This document shows, in pieces, positions 1-11,600 of a stretch of 64,000 nucleotides of DNA. Source of the DNA: Sphaerolaimus hirsutus. Taxonomy: Eukaryota; Nematoda; Chromadorea; Monhysterida; Sphaerolaimidae. The position numbers and the translations under genes were made by a program. The stretch's first letter is position 1. The number at the start of each line of letters is the position of its first letter. The stretch spans positions 7,071,504 through 7,135,503 of the forward strand of contig OZ038460.1 in the NCBI GenBank assembly GCA_964036195.1, read 5' to 3'. A model generated the notes under the pieces. That model saw only the letters and a list, made by a program, of their open reading frames with translations. It searched no databases and had not been told where the DNA came from.

Positions 1-1161
1 CAGAGTCGCCCACCTACTTACGTTTTGGCACACTGAAATTTTGCGTCACGGAACACGACGCGTTTGATAGGTTAAAAATTCGACCAGGATGCTAATTGCG
101 CGAAGAATTACAAATTCATTTGATATTCTGGGATCGATCGATGATATCATATTCCAAAAATAACGATTCTTAAATGCCATTTGCGCACTTGCGGAACCAA
201 AACTTTCGAGTGCGTAACCAAACTTTTCAGTGTATTTACTAGAGTTTGAGGTTNNNNNNNNNNNNNNNNNNNNNNNNNNNNNNNNNNNNNNNNNNNNNNN
301 NNNNNNNNNNNNNNNNNNNNNNNNNNNNNNNNNNNNNNNNNNNNNNNNNNNNNNNNNNNNNNNNNNNNNNNNNNNNNNNNNNNNNNNNNNNNNNNNNNNN
401 NNNNNNNNNNNNNNNNNNNNNNNNNNNNNNNNNNNNNNNNNNNNNNNNNNNNNGAGAAAAATTTCGGAGATTACCCATACTCAGACGTAGAACAATCAAA
501 CAATTACATAGATGCATGTGTGTTTATAGGCATACATAACTGTATATACACATAAACCCTGCCCCTCACGGCACTCAATCATCAGTTTTAACGTGTGTTC
601 TGCATTGTACAGATGACAAACTGCAGTATTTGTCATGTACGTTCTCTTTACACTCAATTTTAGGGGGGGTATTTCGAGGGGGGGGGGGGTTATTATTTCC
701 TCACCCGAATTTTAGGGGGGTATTTCGAGGGGGGGGTAATTCAAAGGGGGTTAATTCGAGGTAATACGGTAGGCTTTTTCAATGCCTAGAAGGCAGAAAG
801 GCGAAAAATCGCTAAAAACGGGTTAAAAGTAGGCTAAAAATAGGTACCTATATAATCATGTGTTTAGGTGAAAGCCGCGATTTTGAAGGTGAAAAACTAT
901 AAAATGGTATGAAAATTAACGATTTTGAGCGAAAATTGTGGCAAAATTTCTCAGAAATCGCTCCAGATAGATAGGTAGCTGAGCGATTTGGGGGCGGGGC
1001 TCAGGGGGTAGTAGCCAAAGAGTAGTAGTTTGCCTCGGGATAGATAGATAGCTGGCGGATTTGGGGGAGGGGCAGCCCCCCTATAAGACCAAGACATAAA
1101 TAATTTTGGGCACATACTTTCCGGTCCGCCGAGTATACCAATGAAACAATCTATCAACAAC
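1..1161. other. Left flank: no gene seen, contains an assembly gap
   Basis: No coding exon is recognisable. Positions 254-453 are exactly 200 Ns, an assembly gap. About 660-770 holds G-rich repeat text ending in the recurring 'aatacggta' MITE terminus. About 960-1130 holds one arm of the 'agctatctatctat' repeat, followed by 'ccgagtatacca', one end of a repeat also seen near 9.8, 48.0 and 63.7 kb. The last two exons expected for MATH-BTB paralogue A are not here, so they either lie off the edge or are lost. Confidence 0.7.
254..453. other. Assembly gap of 200 N
   Basis: Exactly 200 unknown bases, a conventional gap size, so the real length is uncertain. Confidence 0.98.
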
Positions 1162-4100
1162 CTTTGAACGATGTGGTGGTCAGCGCGATCATGTTGAGCA
1201 TGACCCGGAAAGTGTCCGCGTCGGCGCCCCGAATCTGCAACATGTTCCGCTGGCTCTCCACACTCTGCTGCCACTCCGCGCCCAGCAGAATCCGACTGAA
1301 GTAGTCCGAGTGCAGCGACAGCAACTGCGGGAAAATGATATTTCAACCAGGGTAAATTCGATCTGACGATTTGAAGGAAGTTACAAAAACTGGCCTGAAG
1401 TAATGAATTTTGCAATTGGTTTCGAAACATAATTTTCTAATGATTTTGATATTATAGGCATGAAAGCAGCATAGAACGAACGGCCTTGTCGACGTGCAGC
1501 ACGGTGCCATTGTCGAACTTCAGGCGCACGTCATTCTCGCCACTCTTCTCCACGAAGGTTTTCAGCCGCGGCGGTCCACTGCATTTTTAAAGCATTTATT
1601 TACTATTATGTGAAAAGATTGAAATTCAGAAAAATGAAAATTGAAATAATGAAACGAGAGCGCACGTGATTCCGGCGACACGGTGCAACATCACTTTGGC
1701 ATTGACGATCACAGTGGTGTCGATCACACCTCTGACCGCTGGCGGCGTCCTCTGAAAACGTACTGTCCGTCCCATACAAGATCCCAATTACAACCTCAAA
1801 GCAAATCACTAACAACTTGCATGGAAGCATCAAACGGCTGGCCAATGAATGTCCGTTTTTTAACGCCGCACACACAGCGGTGGCCCAAGGATGAACTACG
1901 TATGATGGCGAAAGCGTCGAGCACCGCGCCGAAGTGCACCTCCCATCTGTTGGACAGGCTGTCCTGCAGCGACGCGCACTCCAGCGAGGCGCACAGGTAC
2001 GGCTCCTCCCAGTGCTCGTCGAGGCGCCACCGCAGCCTGATGTGCCTGCAATCAAAACATCTTCTCATCTCTTGTCGAGACCACTAAACAAATCCGGGAC
2101 CGGGACTGGATAATTTTTTCTCGGGACCGGGACCGCCCCAGTCCAGGGGTAGGAAGGGGGGGTTGGGGGCGGGGGTTACCCTCCCCCACAAACTGCCCAG
2201 CTATTTATCTATCCTGGAGGCCGCTCAGCCATCTATCTATCCTGGGGGCAAAATTTTGGGCTACTATCCCGTAACCCCCCCCCCCAAATCGGCCAGCTAT
2301 CTACCTATCTGGAGCGATTTTTGAGAAACACGACCCCAATTTTCGCTCAATATTCCTATTTTTGATACCCTTTTATAGATTTTCACCTCCAAATTCACTA
2401 GTTCATGTGTCTAACTGCCTATTGTCAGCTATGTTTAGTAGTATATGTGCATATAAACCATTTTTCACCTACTTTTAGCGATTTTTCTCCCTTTTCTTCC
2501 TTCTATGCCTATATATTGAACCCCCGCGAACCCCCCGCAGAAATTTTTCAGCTATCTAGACCTCCGGAGGAGCGATTTGCTATCTATCTATCCAACCCCC
2601 CAGAGGGTCGAAATCTAGAAGACCCCTGCGCCAGTCCCTTCTGTTTTCCAAACCATGTGCCGGGACCATAGTCCCACTTGAACCCTTTCCAGGGGTCTCC
2701 AACATTTTGGCCCTCGCTGGGGCTGGATGGATAGCAAATCGCTCATCCGGAGGGATAGATAGCTGAAAATTTTTCTGGGGGGAGGGCTGGGGGGCTTGGG
2801 GGTGGGGGTTCGCGTGGGCCAAAATATATATGCTTTTTCAATGCATAGAAGGCAGAAAGGTGAACAAATCGCTAAAAACAGGTTAAAAGTAGCTAAAACA
2901 GGCAAAAAATGGCTAAAAATAGGTATATAAACATGTGTATAGTCGAAAGCCGCAATTTTGAAGGTGAAAAAGTATAAAAAGGTACGAAAATAAGCGATTT
3001 TGAGCGAAAATTGAGGCAAAATTTCTCAAAAATCGCACCGGAAAGGTAGATAGATAGCTGGCCGATTTGGGGGATAGATAGACAAAAAAATTTGCCTCCG
3101 GGATAGATAGCTGAGCGGCCTCCGGGATAGATAGACAGCTGGCGGATATGGAGGGGGGCAGCCCCCCCCCCAGGAGAGCCCTGACCCTATCTGTTACCTC
3201 GTTGGATGACAAAATATCTAAAGTCCTAACTACTGGCTGGCACCGGTCGGCAGCAAGACCACAAATGCATTGCAAATTTCTCACAAAACAAACCATTTTA
3301 GGCCGCCGATATCCTCATTTTTTGAACACTCATCGTAATCGGATGGACTTGGGACGTCAAAAAAGTAATGTCTGACAGAGCCCACAGTCAATATCGCTGC
3401 GAGGTAAATAAGATATGTAATAAAGACACGCAAAAAAATTTTTTTGCAAAGTGCAGAAAAAGGAAAACGTTTTGCCGGAAAACAGAAAAATGACATGCTG
3501 GAAAACGGAAAGCATAATGTTGCACGGCACACTCAAATTTTCAGTTGCGGTTCGAACACTTTTTCAAGGGCGGAATTCAAAAGGGTGGAATTCAAAACGG
3601 GGGCGGAATCCAAAAACGTCCGAACCGCCCTCGATTTCAATTCCGCACACGAAACGTTCAAACACTTAGCACGATGGCGGAATTGGCTGGATTTGTGCAG
3701 GGGTGGAATTATTTCGGCAGGTCGGAAAGCGCAAAGCATTCGAACAACGTCCGCACTCTTTTTAAGCACTGATTGGTGATATCGTCTGCACATTTCGCAA
3801 AGCGTTTGAACAACATCCGCACTCTTTTGAGTGTGCGGTGCGCCATCTAGGCAAGAAAACATACGGACACTTTCTACCGGGGTGGAATTTAGGGTTCAAA
3901 CGGGACCGCGGTCCCGGTACATGGTTCGGCAAAAAGTCGGGACTGGGGCGGTCCCGGTCCTGACACCCCAGTCCCGGTCCCGGTCCCGGTCCCGACAATT
4001 AAAAAAAGCCAGTCCCGGTCCCGGTCCCGGTCCCGACCACCCAGTCCCGGTCCCGGTCCCGGTCCCGGAATTTTATAGCGGTCCCGACAAGGGATGGAAA

Positions 4101-5576
4101 AAACGTATCTTTCAAAAAATTTTGCCAGAAATGGCACTTTTCTAAAGCGATTTTGTAGGGACATATAAAAAATTTTTGCGCGCAAGCGCGCAAATACCCA
4201 GCCAATGATTACTATGTATTTTTCCATAATGTGACAGCGTTAGAACGGTCCCCAACATGATTCTAGTACGAAATATAGGTATATATAGATACCTATATTA
4301 TAGACGTTGGCGCCAACGCCAGCGCCAATGCTGGCATGGCGCTGGCGCCTACAACTGGCGCCGCCCCCCCCCTCCCAAAAAAATCCTGCGTACATTGTGT
4401 TTCATCATATATTCACAAGTTCAAGTGAAGATGGCAATGGAATACTGCTTGAATAATGTTATAAGAAAAGGCTAATACATTGAGAGTGGTCCTTCACACA
4501 GTGGAGGTGTGTGGAACAACATTGGCTGGATATTACATACCAATAAATTTCAAACAATACCGCGGTGCCGGTACCTGGTTCGGCAAATCCCAGTCCCGGT
4601 CCCGACCCCCCAGTCCCGGTCCCGACAATTGAAAAAAGCCAGTCCCGGTCCCGGTCCCGGTCCCGACCCCCCAGTCCCGGTCCCGGTCCCGACATTAGAA
4701 AATTTCTGGTCCCGGTCCCGGTCCGAACAACTGGTCCCGTTTGAACCCTAGTGGAATTCAGTTTCTGTTTACACAAATATGCCACACGGTGAACTTTAAT
4801 ATCATTAAAACAAGTGGATATTACAAAAATTTTTTTGTCTATTCATTTTTGAAGACAAAGCCTGAATCACAAATGACAAGATAAATAAGATGTGTTTCTC
4901 ATAACAACCTTCTCTAAGTGGTGTATCTCTTAAGTCAAGATGGGATTGAAAGTGTCCATATGTTTTTGAAACATTAGGCGTGCACATGTTACAACAAGCA
5001 AATGCCCAAAAACTGTCCGAACTTGGGTGGATCCGTCCGAATTTGGTCCGGACTTTGTTCGAATTCCGCCCCTTACACCGTTTTTGGCCGAACTCAAATC
5101 GTTTGAGCCGCCCTTGGAGTTCCGCTTTGGCGGAACTCAAAAACGTTCGAACCGCCCTTGAAAATTTTGAGTGTGCGGTGCGCCAATCTGTATGGAACGG
5201 AAAAATTTGCAAAACTTAGCTGGAATTTGAAAAAATTGCAGAAATTTGGCTGGAAAGTGAAAAATTAAGATAATTGGAAAACCTGAGTGCAGGTTTACCA
5301 GTTTGACTGGCACAGAAAGTGGGGCAGGAAAAAGGAGGTGGAAAAACAGAACATTTGCCAGAAAATGAGGCAAAAAGACAAAAGATTTGACAAGGAGCCA
5401 GCGAAACGGGAGAAATTAGCAACCAGAAAACGGAAACGTAAAAGGCAGGCGAAGGCGCAAAAGCACTCACGGGCGGTGCAATTCTGTACGCAACTGTGCG
5501 CCTCCCTGAGCCTCTTCAATGACGGTGCAGAAATTGACCTGTGAAGGCGCTTCACACCCGACGCAACTGATGCCAT
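1162..5576 (-). CDS. MATH-BTB domain protein, paralogue A (3'-partial)
   Basis: Six exons are visible on the minus strand: 5576-5471, 3396-3294, 2045-1814, 1751-1666, 1578-1482 and 1324-1162. Phases agree at every junction (1,2,0,2,0,1). Exon 1 starts MASVASGVKR and is short and basic. Exons 2-4 form a MATH-like fold with 'DIGGLKW' followed by 'HIRLRWRLDE' and 'SNRWEVHFGAV'. Exon 5 gives 'NDVRLKFDNGTVLHVDKA' and exon 6 'LLSLHSDYFSRILLGAEW', the start of a BTB domain. MATH-BTB proteins commonly act as substrate adaptors of CUL3 ubiquitin ligases; that role here is inferred. The remaining BTB and C-terminal exons found in paralogue B are absent from the left flank, so the model is incomplete. 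Exon sequence is nearly identical to B, which indicates recent tandem duplication. Confidence 0.82.
3890..4750. mobile_element. hAT-like MITE, TAGGGTTCAAACG ends, cccggt arrays
   Basis: Perfect 8-bp duplication GTGGAATT (3882-3889, 4751-4758). Ends TAGGGTTCAAACGGGACC and GGTCCCGTTTGAACCCTA. Terminal arrays of 'cccggtcccggtcc'. The centre contains the palindrome 'tgcgcgcaagcgcgca'. Confidence 0.85.
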
Positions 5577-8500
5577 GTTGAGGAAAATTTCGAAAAGTTG
5601 CGTTTTAAACCAGATCCAGGCAAACTGAGTGAAAAATGTTTTGGTGGTTGATTCGAAATGGGACGTGTGTGGAAAGATCACCGACGTAAATATATGGAAC
5701 TGTTGGAAGATAACAGAAAACAATTTGTTTTGCAAATTCATAATGTTTCATTGTTTGTTTATTTTATTTAGTAACGTATTTACGTATTTCTCACCTTTGG
5801 CAAGTTAGGTAAATGCGTGAATTAAATACGTGAACTGCATCCCAAACTCGCTGTGAATGAAACTAGGTATTCAGTGCGAAAACAAAACAAACCACCGAGA
5901 TAAAGTGGACCAAATGACGGCACAACATGAAGCAAAAAGCGATAAACAACAAATTCAGCCAATATGAGCGCCAAAGTCATTTAACCTACAAAACCGCTTG
6001 CAAAAATTTGAAATAAATATTCTAGCAAGCCACGTTCACACCACCGCGGCCAATGTGTGCAAGTTATCTTGTTCTTGCCGCGTTGACCCCGCCCAGCCCA
6101 GACGCTCCTGCAGTCGTATTTTATTGATAATTTGTGACTGAAAATAGAGCGTGACGGAACGACGAACCCTGGAAAATGAAAACCAGCAAGGCTATTATTG
6201 CAAGCGCTGATATGGTAGCGAATAATGATTTCAAAAAAGACGCAAGCAAATTAGGTAATAATTTAGGTGATCTCCAGTAGACACCTTCCACAACACGCAC
6301 CATGCTGTTAAAAGTACTGACCTTTAAAAAAAAAACGTAAACGTAAAGTATTTTATCTTTACTCACCACTGAATGCAGAAAACGTAAAGTAAATTTTTTA
6401 ATTTTACGCTGCGTAAGAGGTGAGTAAACGTAAATACAAGTAGTTTTACTCAGGGAAGATTAAAAACGATATATTTTCCGATTTTGTACCTAAGGAAACG
6501 TAAAAATGAATAAAAGTAGAAGCGAAAGTAGTCGCTTTCCCTACCTATCGCAACTTCGATCATTTCCGCTGCCATTTTTGCAGCCGTTTCAATTCGTTTG
6601 AGTTGTTTTTGCTTTTGACGCACCGAAATTTTCTTCTCAATTACGTTTTCAGTACCCGCGTATTCACTTTCAAAAAGTAAGCCAGTAAGTGAGTACCGGT
6701 TTTGGGGGGAGTAGGCATAGACGTAAATATAGACGAGTATACGTATTTATCGAGTAAACGTAAAAACGTTGGCAACTATGACACACACTTTGACATAAAT
6801 TCTGCAAGTAAAAAGTGTCAACAAGTAGGTTCAACAAAAAGTTCGGTAAGTATTAAAACGATTTTGATGTCAATTAGTGTGTGTGGGGAAATTGAAACAA
6901 TAAACGTCATGTATGGTGTAAATTCACAAAGTCACAAATTTCCCAAAATGATAACAGGTTTAGTATAAGGAAGATTAAATTTTCCTGGGATGTCAACAGA
7001 TTTCCCCTTGGCATTAATTCAAGGATTCAAGCTTTTATGTTTTTATTTACCCTTTCACAAGTATAAGAAAAACAGAAATCAAACCCCTAAAGCGGACAAA
7101 GCAGAAAGTGAAAACCAGTAATAATTCTTGAAGACACGATTCAAACCAGAATCTTAAACGCAGAGAAATTAAAATGGCGATACAACGAGGAACCATTAAC
7201 AACAAGGCAGCAGTTTGTCGAGTAAACGATAATTACATCAAATAATTTCAGTTTCAGAATTTCAAGTGTATGTATCAGAAATACCCAGGGGCCAGATTTA
7301 ATTGGTGTGCACTTAGCCACGGAAAATAAACGGGGGTCTGCCCATAGCGCAAGTAATCTCTCAGTGCAAGTAATCTACCTACTCCCAGTCAGAGTGTTAG
7401 TGTATTTGGATAGCTCCGCAATGGATGGCCTCCAAGGGGTTCATATAAATAGATAGCAAATCGCTCCTCCAAAGGGATAGATAGCTGAAAAAATCTATTT
7501 GGTGGTCGTTGGTGATCAATATACCCATAGGCTTTTTCAAGGTGTAGAAAAAGAGGGAGCATAATAGCAAAAAATAGGTGAAAATAACTAAAAATAGTTA
7601 TATAAGCGCATATACAGCCAAAAATAGTTGAAAATAGGTAATAATTCACATGACCGATAATTATTTTGAAATCTGTAAAATCACGATAGTGGTTTTTAAG
7701 GTGAAAACTTATTAAAAAGTGCATTACTTGCGCTGGCAGTTTACTTAGAAATAAACTACCAATCTCCAAGTCCAGAATAATCCTTAGCCCCGGGACGTAT
7801 CCAGGATTCTTGAGCGGGGGGGCTGCTTGTTTACGGAGCCCGGCGAACGGGGGGCTCAGCCCCGCCCCCTAAAATTTTACCCACATGGTAGCGGAATGGC
7901 GCCATGGCGCTGGCGCCATTCGTAGGCGCCACGCCATGGCGCCATTGGCGTTGGCGTTGGCGCCAGAAAGCGCACATATGTATGTAAATATACTTGCGTA
8001 TAGAGCGAAAAACAGGCCAATTAGTCTATTGAATAGTGAAGTGAAAGTACGAGGACCGGGATAGAAAGAATGAAAGTGAATAGAAAGTCTATTGAATCTA
8101 CCAAGAATACATCTGCGGGATGGGAAAATGCGCGCTTGCGCGCAAAAATTTTTACATTACACCTTCAAAAGTGGCACCAGAAGTTGCACTTTCACCGACT
8201 TTTTCATGTCTCACCCGGAAACGGGGGGAGGGCTGCAGCCCCCCCACGCCCCCCCCCCGTGGATACGTCCTCGCCTCAGCCAGAGCCTGAGCCGATCACT
8301 GCGCTCAAACTTTCGCCACTGTCACATCCACGTGTCACTGTCCAGGGACGTAGCCAGGATTTTCGAGCGGGGGGGGGCGGATTGTATACGGAGCCGGGCG
8401 AACGGGGGGGGGGCGGCGCCCCCCCCCCTAAAATTTGTAGTAGGGGAATAGCGCCATGGCGCTGGCGCCATTCGTAGGCGCCACGCCATGGCGCAACTGG

Positions 8501-8623
8501 CGTTGGCATTGGCGCCAAAACACCAGTATACATCTGTTTTTTACAGGACATATAGAGCGACATGGACAGGAATTGGGTTCATTTTCACTGGGTTTGAAGT
8601 CGCGGCGGCCGCCCCCCCCCTGG
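5577..8623. other. Spacer between MATH-BTB A and B: repeats, no gene seen
   Basis: 5760-7380 is AT-rich with recurring 'gtaaacgtaaa' words and no convincing exon. 7400-7720 is an 'agctatctatc / agcgatttt' repeat. 7793-8262 is a GACGTAGCC-type element with 'gcgccatggcgc' palindromes. 8263-8343 is GC-rich and continues the minus-strand frame of MATH-BTB B up to a TGA at about 8276. Confidence 0.6.
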
Positions 8624-8633
8624 CTACGTCCTT
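8344..8633. mobile_element. 290-bp TIR element with 10-bp TSD, ends in the MATH-BTB B coding region
   Basis: Ends AGGGACGTAGCCAGG and CCTGGCTACGTCCTT. Flanks GTCACTGTCC (8334-8343, 8634-8643) are a perfect 10-bp duplication, longer than hAT and closer to Mutator-like insertion. The centre has 'gcgccatggcgctggcgcc' palindromes. The TAG stop of MATH-BTB B comes from its terminus. Confidence 0.85.
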
Positions 8634-11600
8634 GTCACTGTCCAATCACTATGATTGGGCTTCTTCTCAACAATTTGAGCGACCCTCTCCAAAACCATCA
8701 CCAGACTCTGCTTGCTCAATCGCGCCAGGTCGTTTTCCCTGATGAACTGGATGCACGTCTCGCCCGTGTCCAACTGCTGCATGCACCAGTCGTCGAGCAT
8801 AGCCGAGTTGTACTGGGGGCAGTCCCAGACCCTGTCAAATGTCAAATATAATGCTAAGTGTCAAAGGTCATGTTAAATGTCCTGCAAGATGCCAAACGTT
8901 TGCCATTTTACAGGGCATTTTACATGACTTTTGACACTTTGCATGACATTTGACATTTTACAGGGTCTGGGACTGGCACCTGGTCGGCGATGAGCAGCCT
9001 CTCGAACACGGCGCCCATGTTGACAAGGAAGCGCTGCGTGCACAAGTGCCGCTCTGCCAGCGCGCGGATGTGGGGCACCAGGAAACGGTCGGCCAGCGAC
9101 AGAACCGCGATCGCTTCGGCATCGTCTGCGTTTGGGGGGTTGCCAGTTTGAAGGGCCTGAGTAAAAAATGTCAAAAACCTTTTATAGATTTACATTTTCC
9201 CCCTTTTTTCCATAATGGAAAGAAAAAGAAAAAAATTATTTCATTAATATTTTCTCTGCATTTTTAAGATAATTTAAATATATTTTCATTCTGAGATTAT
9301 ATTTTATCACATTTTCTCAAATTCAAACTCAAATTACATTTTCTCAAACTCAAATTTTCTAATTACATTTTCTCAAACTCTTTCTCTTATAATTACATTT
9401 TCAAAGCTAGCATGGGTGGGTGCTTGTACGGCGAGCGCACTTGCAGAGAAGTTATAGTTAATTGCAGAGCGAGCTTAAATGTAGAGAGAGTTCCGGCCGT
9501 TCAACGGGCTCTGCAGGGGTATTTTGTCTCAGTACCCATTTGTTTATTTGCTAATTGTTTTAACAAAATGGGTACTCAATATACTCGGCGGACCGCAAAG
9601 TATGCGCCCAAAATTACTTATGTCTTGGTCTTACCTTCACAAAAAAAAATATTTTAAAAACAAAAAGGCGGAGTCGCGTACAAGCGACGAATGTTTTTTC
9701 CCGAAAAGTTTTTCTTTTTTTGCTTCAAAATTCAAAATTTTCAATTTATTAACGATGATGTCATGATGGTGTTTCCTTCAGAACTATGCTTAGCCTGCGG
9801 TCCGCCGCGCCGAGTATACCTATGGGACAAATGTGACGCGTGAAGCTTTTAAACAGAACTGGAGCGATAGACACCAATAAAACACGAAACAATCTATCAA
9901 CAACCTTTGAACGATGTGGTGGTCAGCGCGATCATGTTGAGCATGACCCGGAAAGTGTCCGCGTCGGCGCCCCGAATCTGCAACATGTTCCGCTGGCTCT
10001 CCACACTCTGCTGCCACTCCGCGCCCAGCAGAATCCGACTGAAGTAGTCCGAGTGCAGCGACAGCAACTGCGGGAAAATGATATCTCAGCCGGGGAAATT
10101 TCGATCTTCCCATTTAGAATAATAGACATGAAACAACTGTAGACATTTTAAGTAACGAATTTCGCAATTTGTGTCTAAACATAATTTGATATTATAGACA
10201 TGAAAGCAGCATGGAACGAACGGCCTTGTCGACGTGCAGCACGGTGCCATTGTCGAACTTCAGGCGCACGTCATTCTCGCCACTTTTCTCCGCAAATGTT
10301 TTCGGCGCCGGTGGCACACTGTATTTTATAAGCATTTACTACATAGGTAATGTGAAAAATTTAAAAAAACGGGATTCAATAAGAAAACGAGAACGCACGT
10401 AATTCCGACAACACGGTGCAAAATTACTTTGGCATCGACGATTATACTTTTGCCCACAGGCGGCGTCCTCTGAAAGTGTACGGTATAAACCCATAAAAAT
10501 TTCTTATAATTATAACATCAAAGCCAATTCACTAACAATTTGCATGGAAACATCAAACGGCCGGGCATAGACTGTGCGTTTTTTTACGCCGCACACACCG
10601 CGGTGGCCCAAGGATGTATTATTCTCATAACGCGAACATTTCATGGCGAAAGCGTCGAGCACCGCGCCGAAGTGCACCTCCCATCTGTTGGACAGGCTGT
10701 CCTGCAGCGACGCGCACTCCAGCGAGGCGCACAAGTACGGCTCCTCCGAGTGCTCGTCCTGGCGCCACCGCAGTCGGATGTGCCTGCAATCACATTGTAA
10801 AGTGGACAGTAAACAGTACTGGGGGCAGATGGATAGCTCAAGCATTTAGGGGTGGTTACTAGGGTGTCAAATTTCCGTTTTCCGTTTTTCCGGCTCATTT
10901 TCCGTTTTCCAGCTAAATTTTCTGTTTTTCCGGCTTTTTCCGTTTTCCGGCTCAATTTTCTGTTTTTCCACCTTTTTCCATTTTCCTTTTCCACCTCATA
11001 TTCCCTTTTTCCGGCTCAACCGTCTGTTTTCTGTTTCTGCCAAACTGGGCCAAACTGCATGCAGGTTTTCAATTATGTTAATTTTTTCCACTTTCCATCA
11101 AAATTTCAGCAATGGTTACCATTTCCAGCAAATTTCAGCAATTTTTTCCGTTTCCATGCAAATTTTGTTCATTTTTCCGTTGCCGGTTTTCCGGCATTGT
11201 TTTCCGTTTTCCAACCACTGAATTTTTTTTTGACACCCTAGTGGTTACCCACAACACACTAAGACCTAACGAAAATACTTCAGAATTCCGGCATAAACTG
11301 CCCATTTCAATACTTGTATCTGCACCTGGCTATTTACCAGGCCCAAAATTTACCTAATTAGCAGGCAGCTTTCTGACACCTGACACTCCCTACATGCACA
11401 CAAGCCAAAACCTGATAAAACAGGATTTTATTGTACCCTGCATGTCAGGCGTATCCAGGATTTTTGAGCGAGGGGAGCTGCTTGTTTACAGAGGCCGGCA
11501 AAGGGGGGGGGTTGGGGGCTCAGTCCCCCAAAAGATTTAACCTTATTTAGAGGCAGAATGGCGTGTTGGCGCTGGCGCCATTCGTAGGCGCCACGCAATG

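Noticed and set aside
951-1430. Frame with 'SDSAGRGVAAECGEPAEHV'
   Set aside because: Wrong frame of MATH-BTB A exon 6; the correct frame gives the BTB 'LLSLHSDYFSRILLG' with matching phases in three paralogues.
4020-4750. Frames of 'GPGPGP' and 'DRDRDR' in cccggt arrays
   Set aside because: Repeat translation within the MITE 3890-4750.
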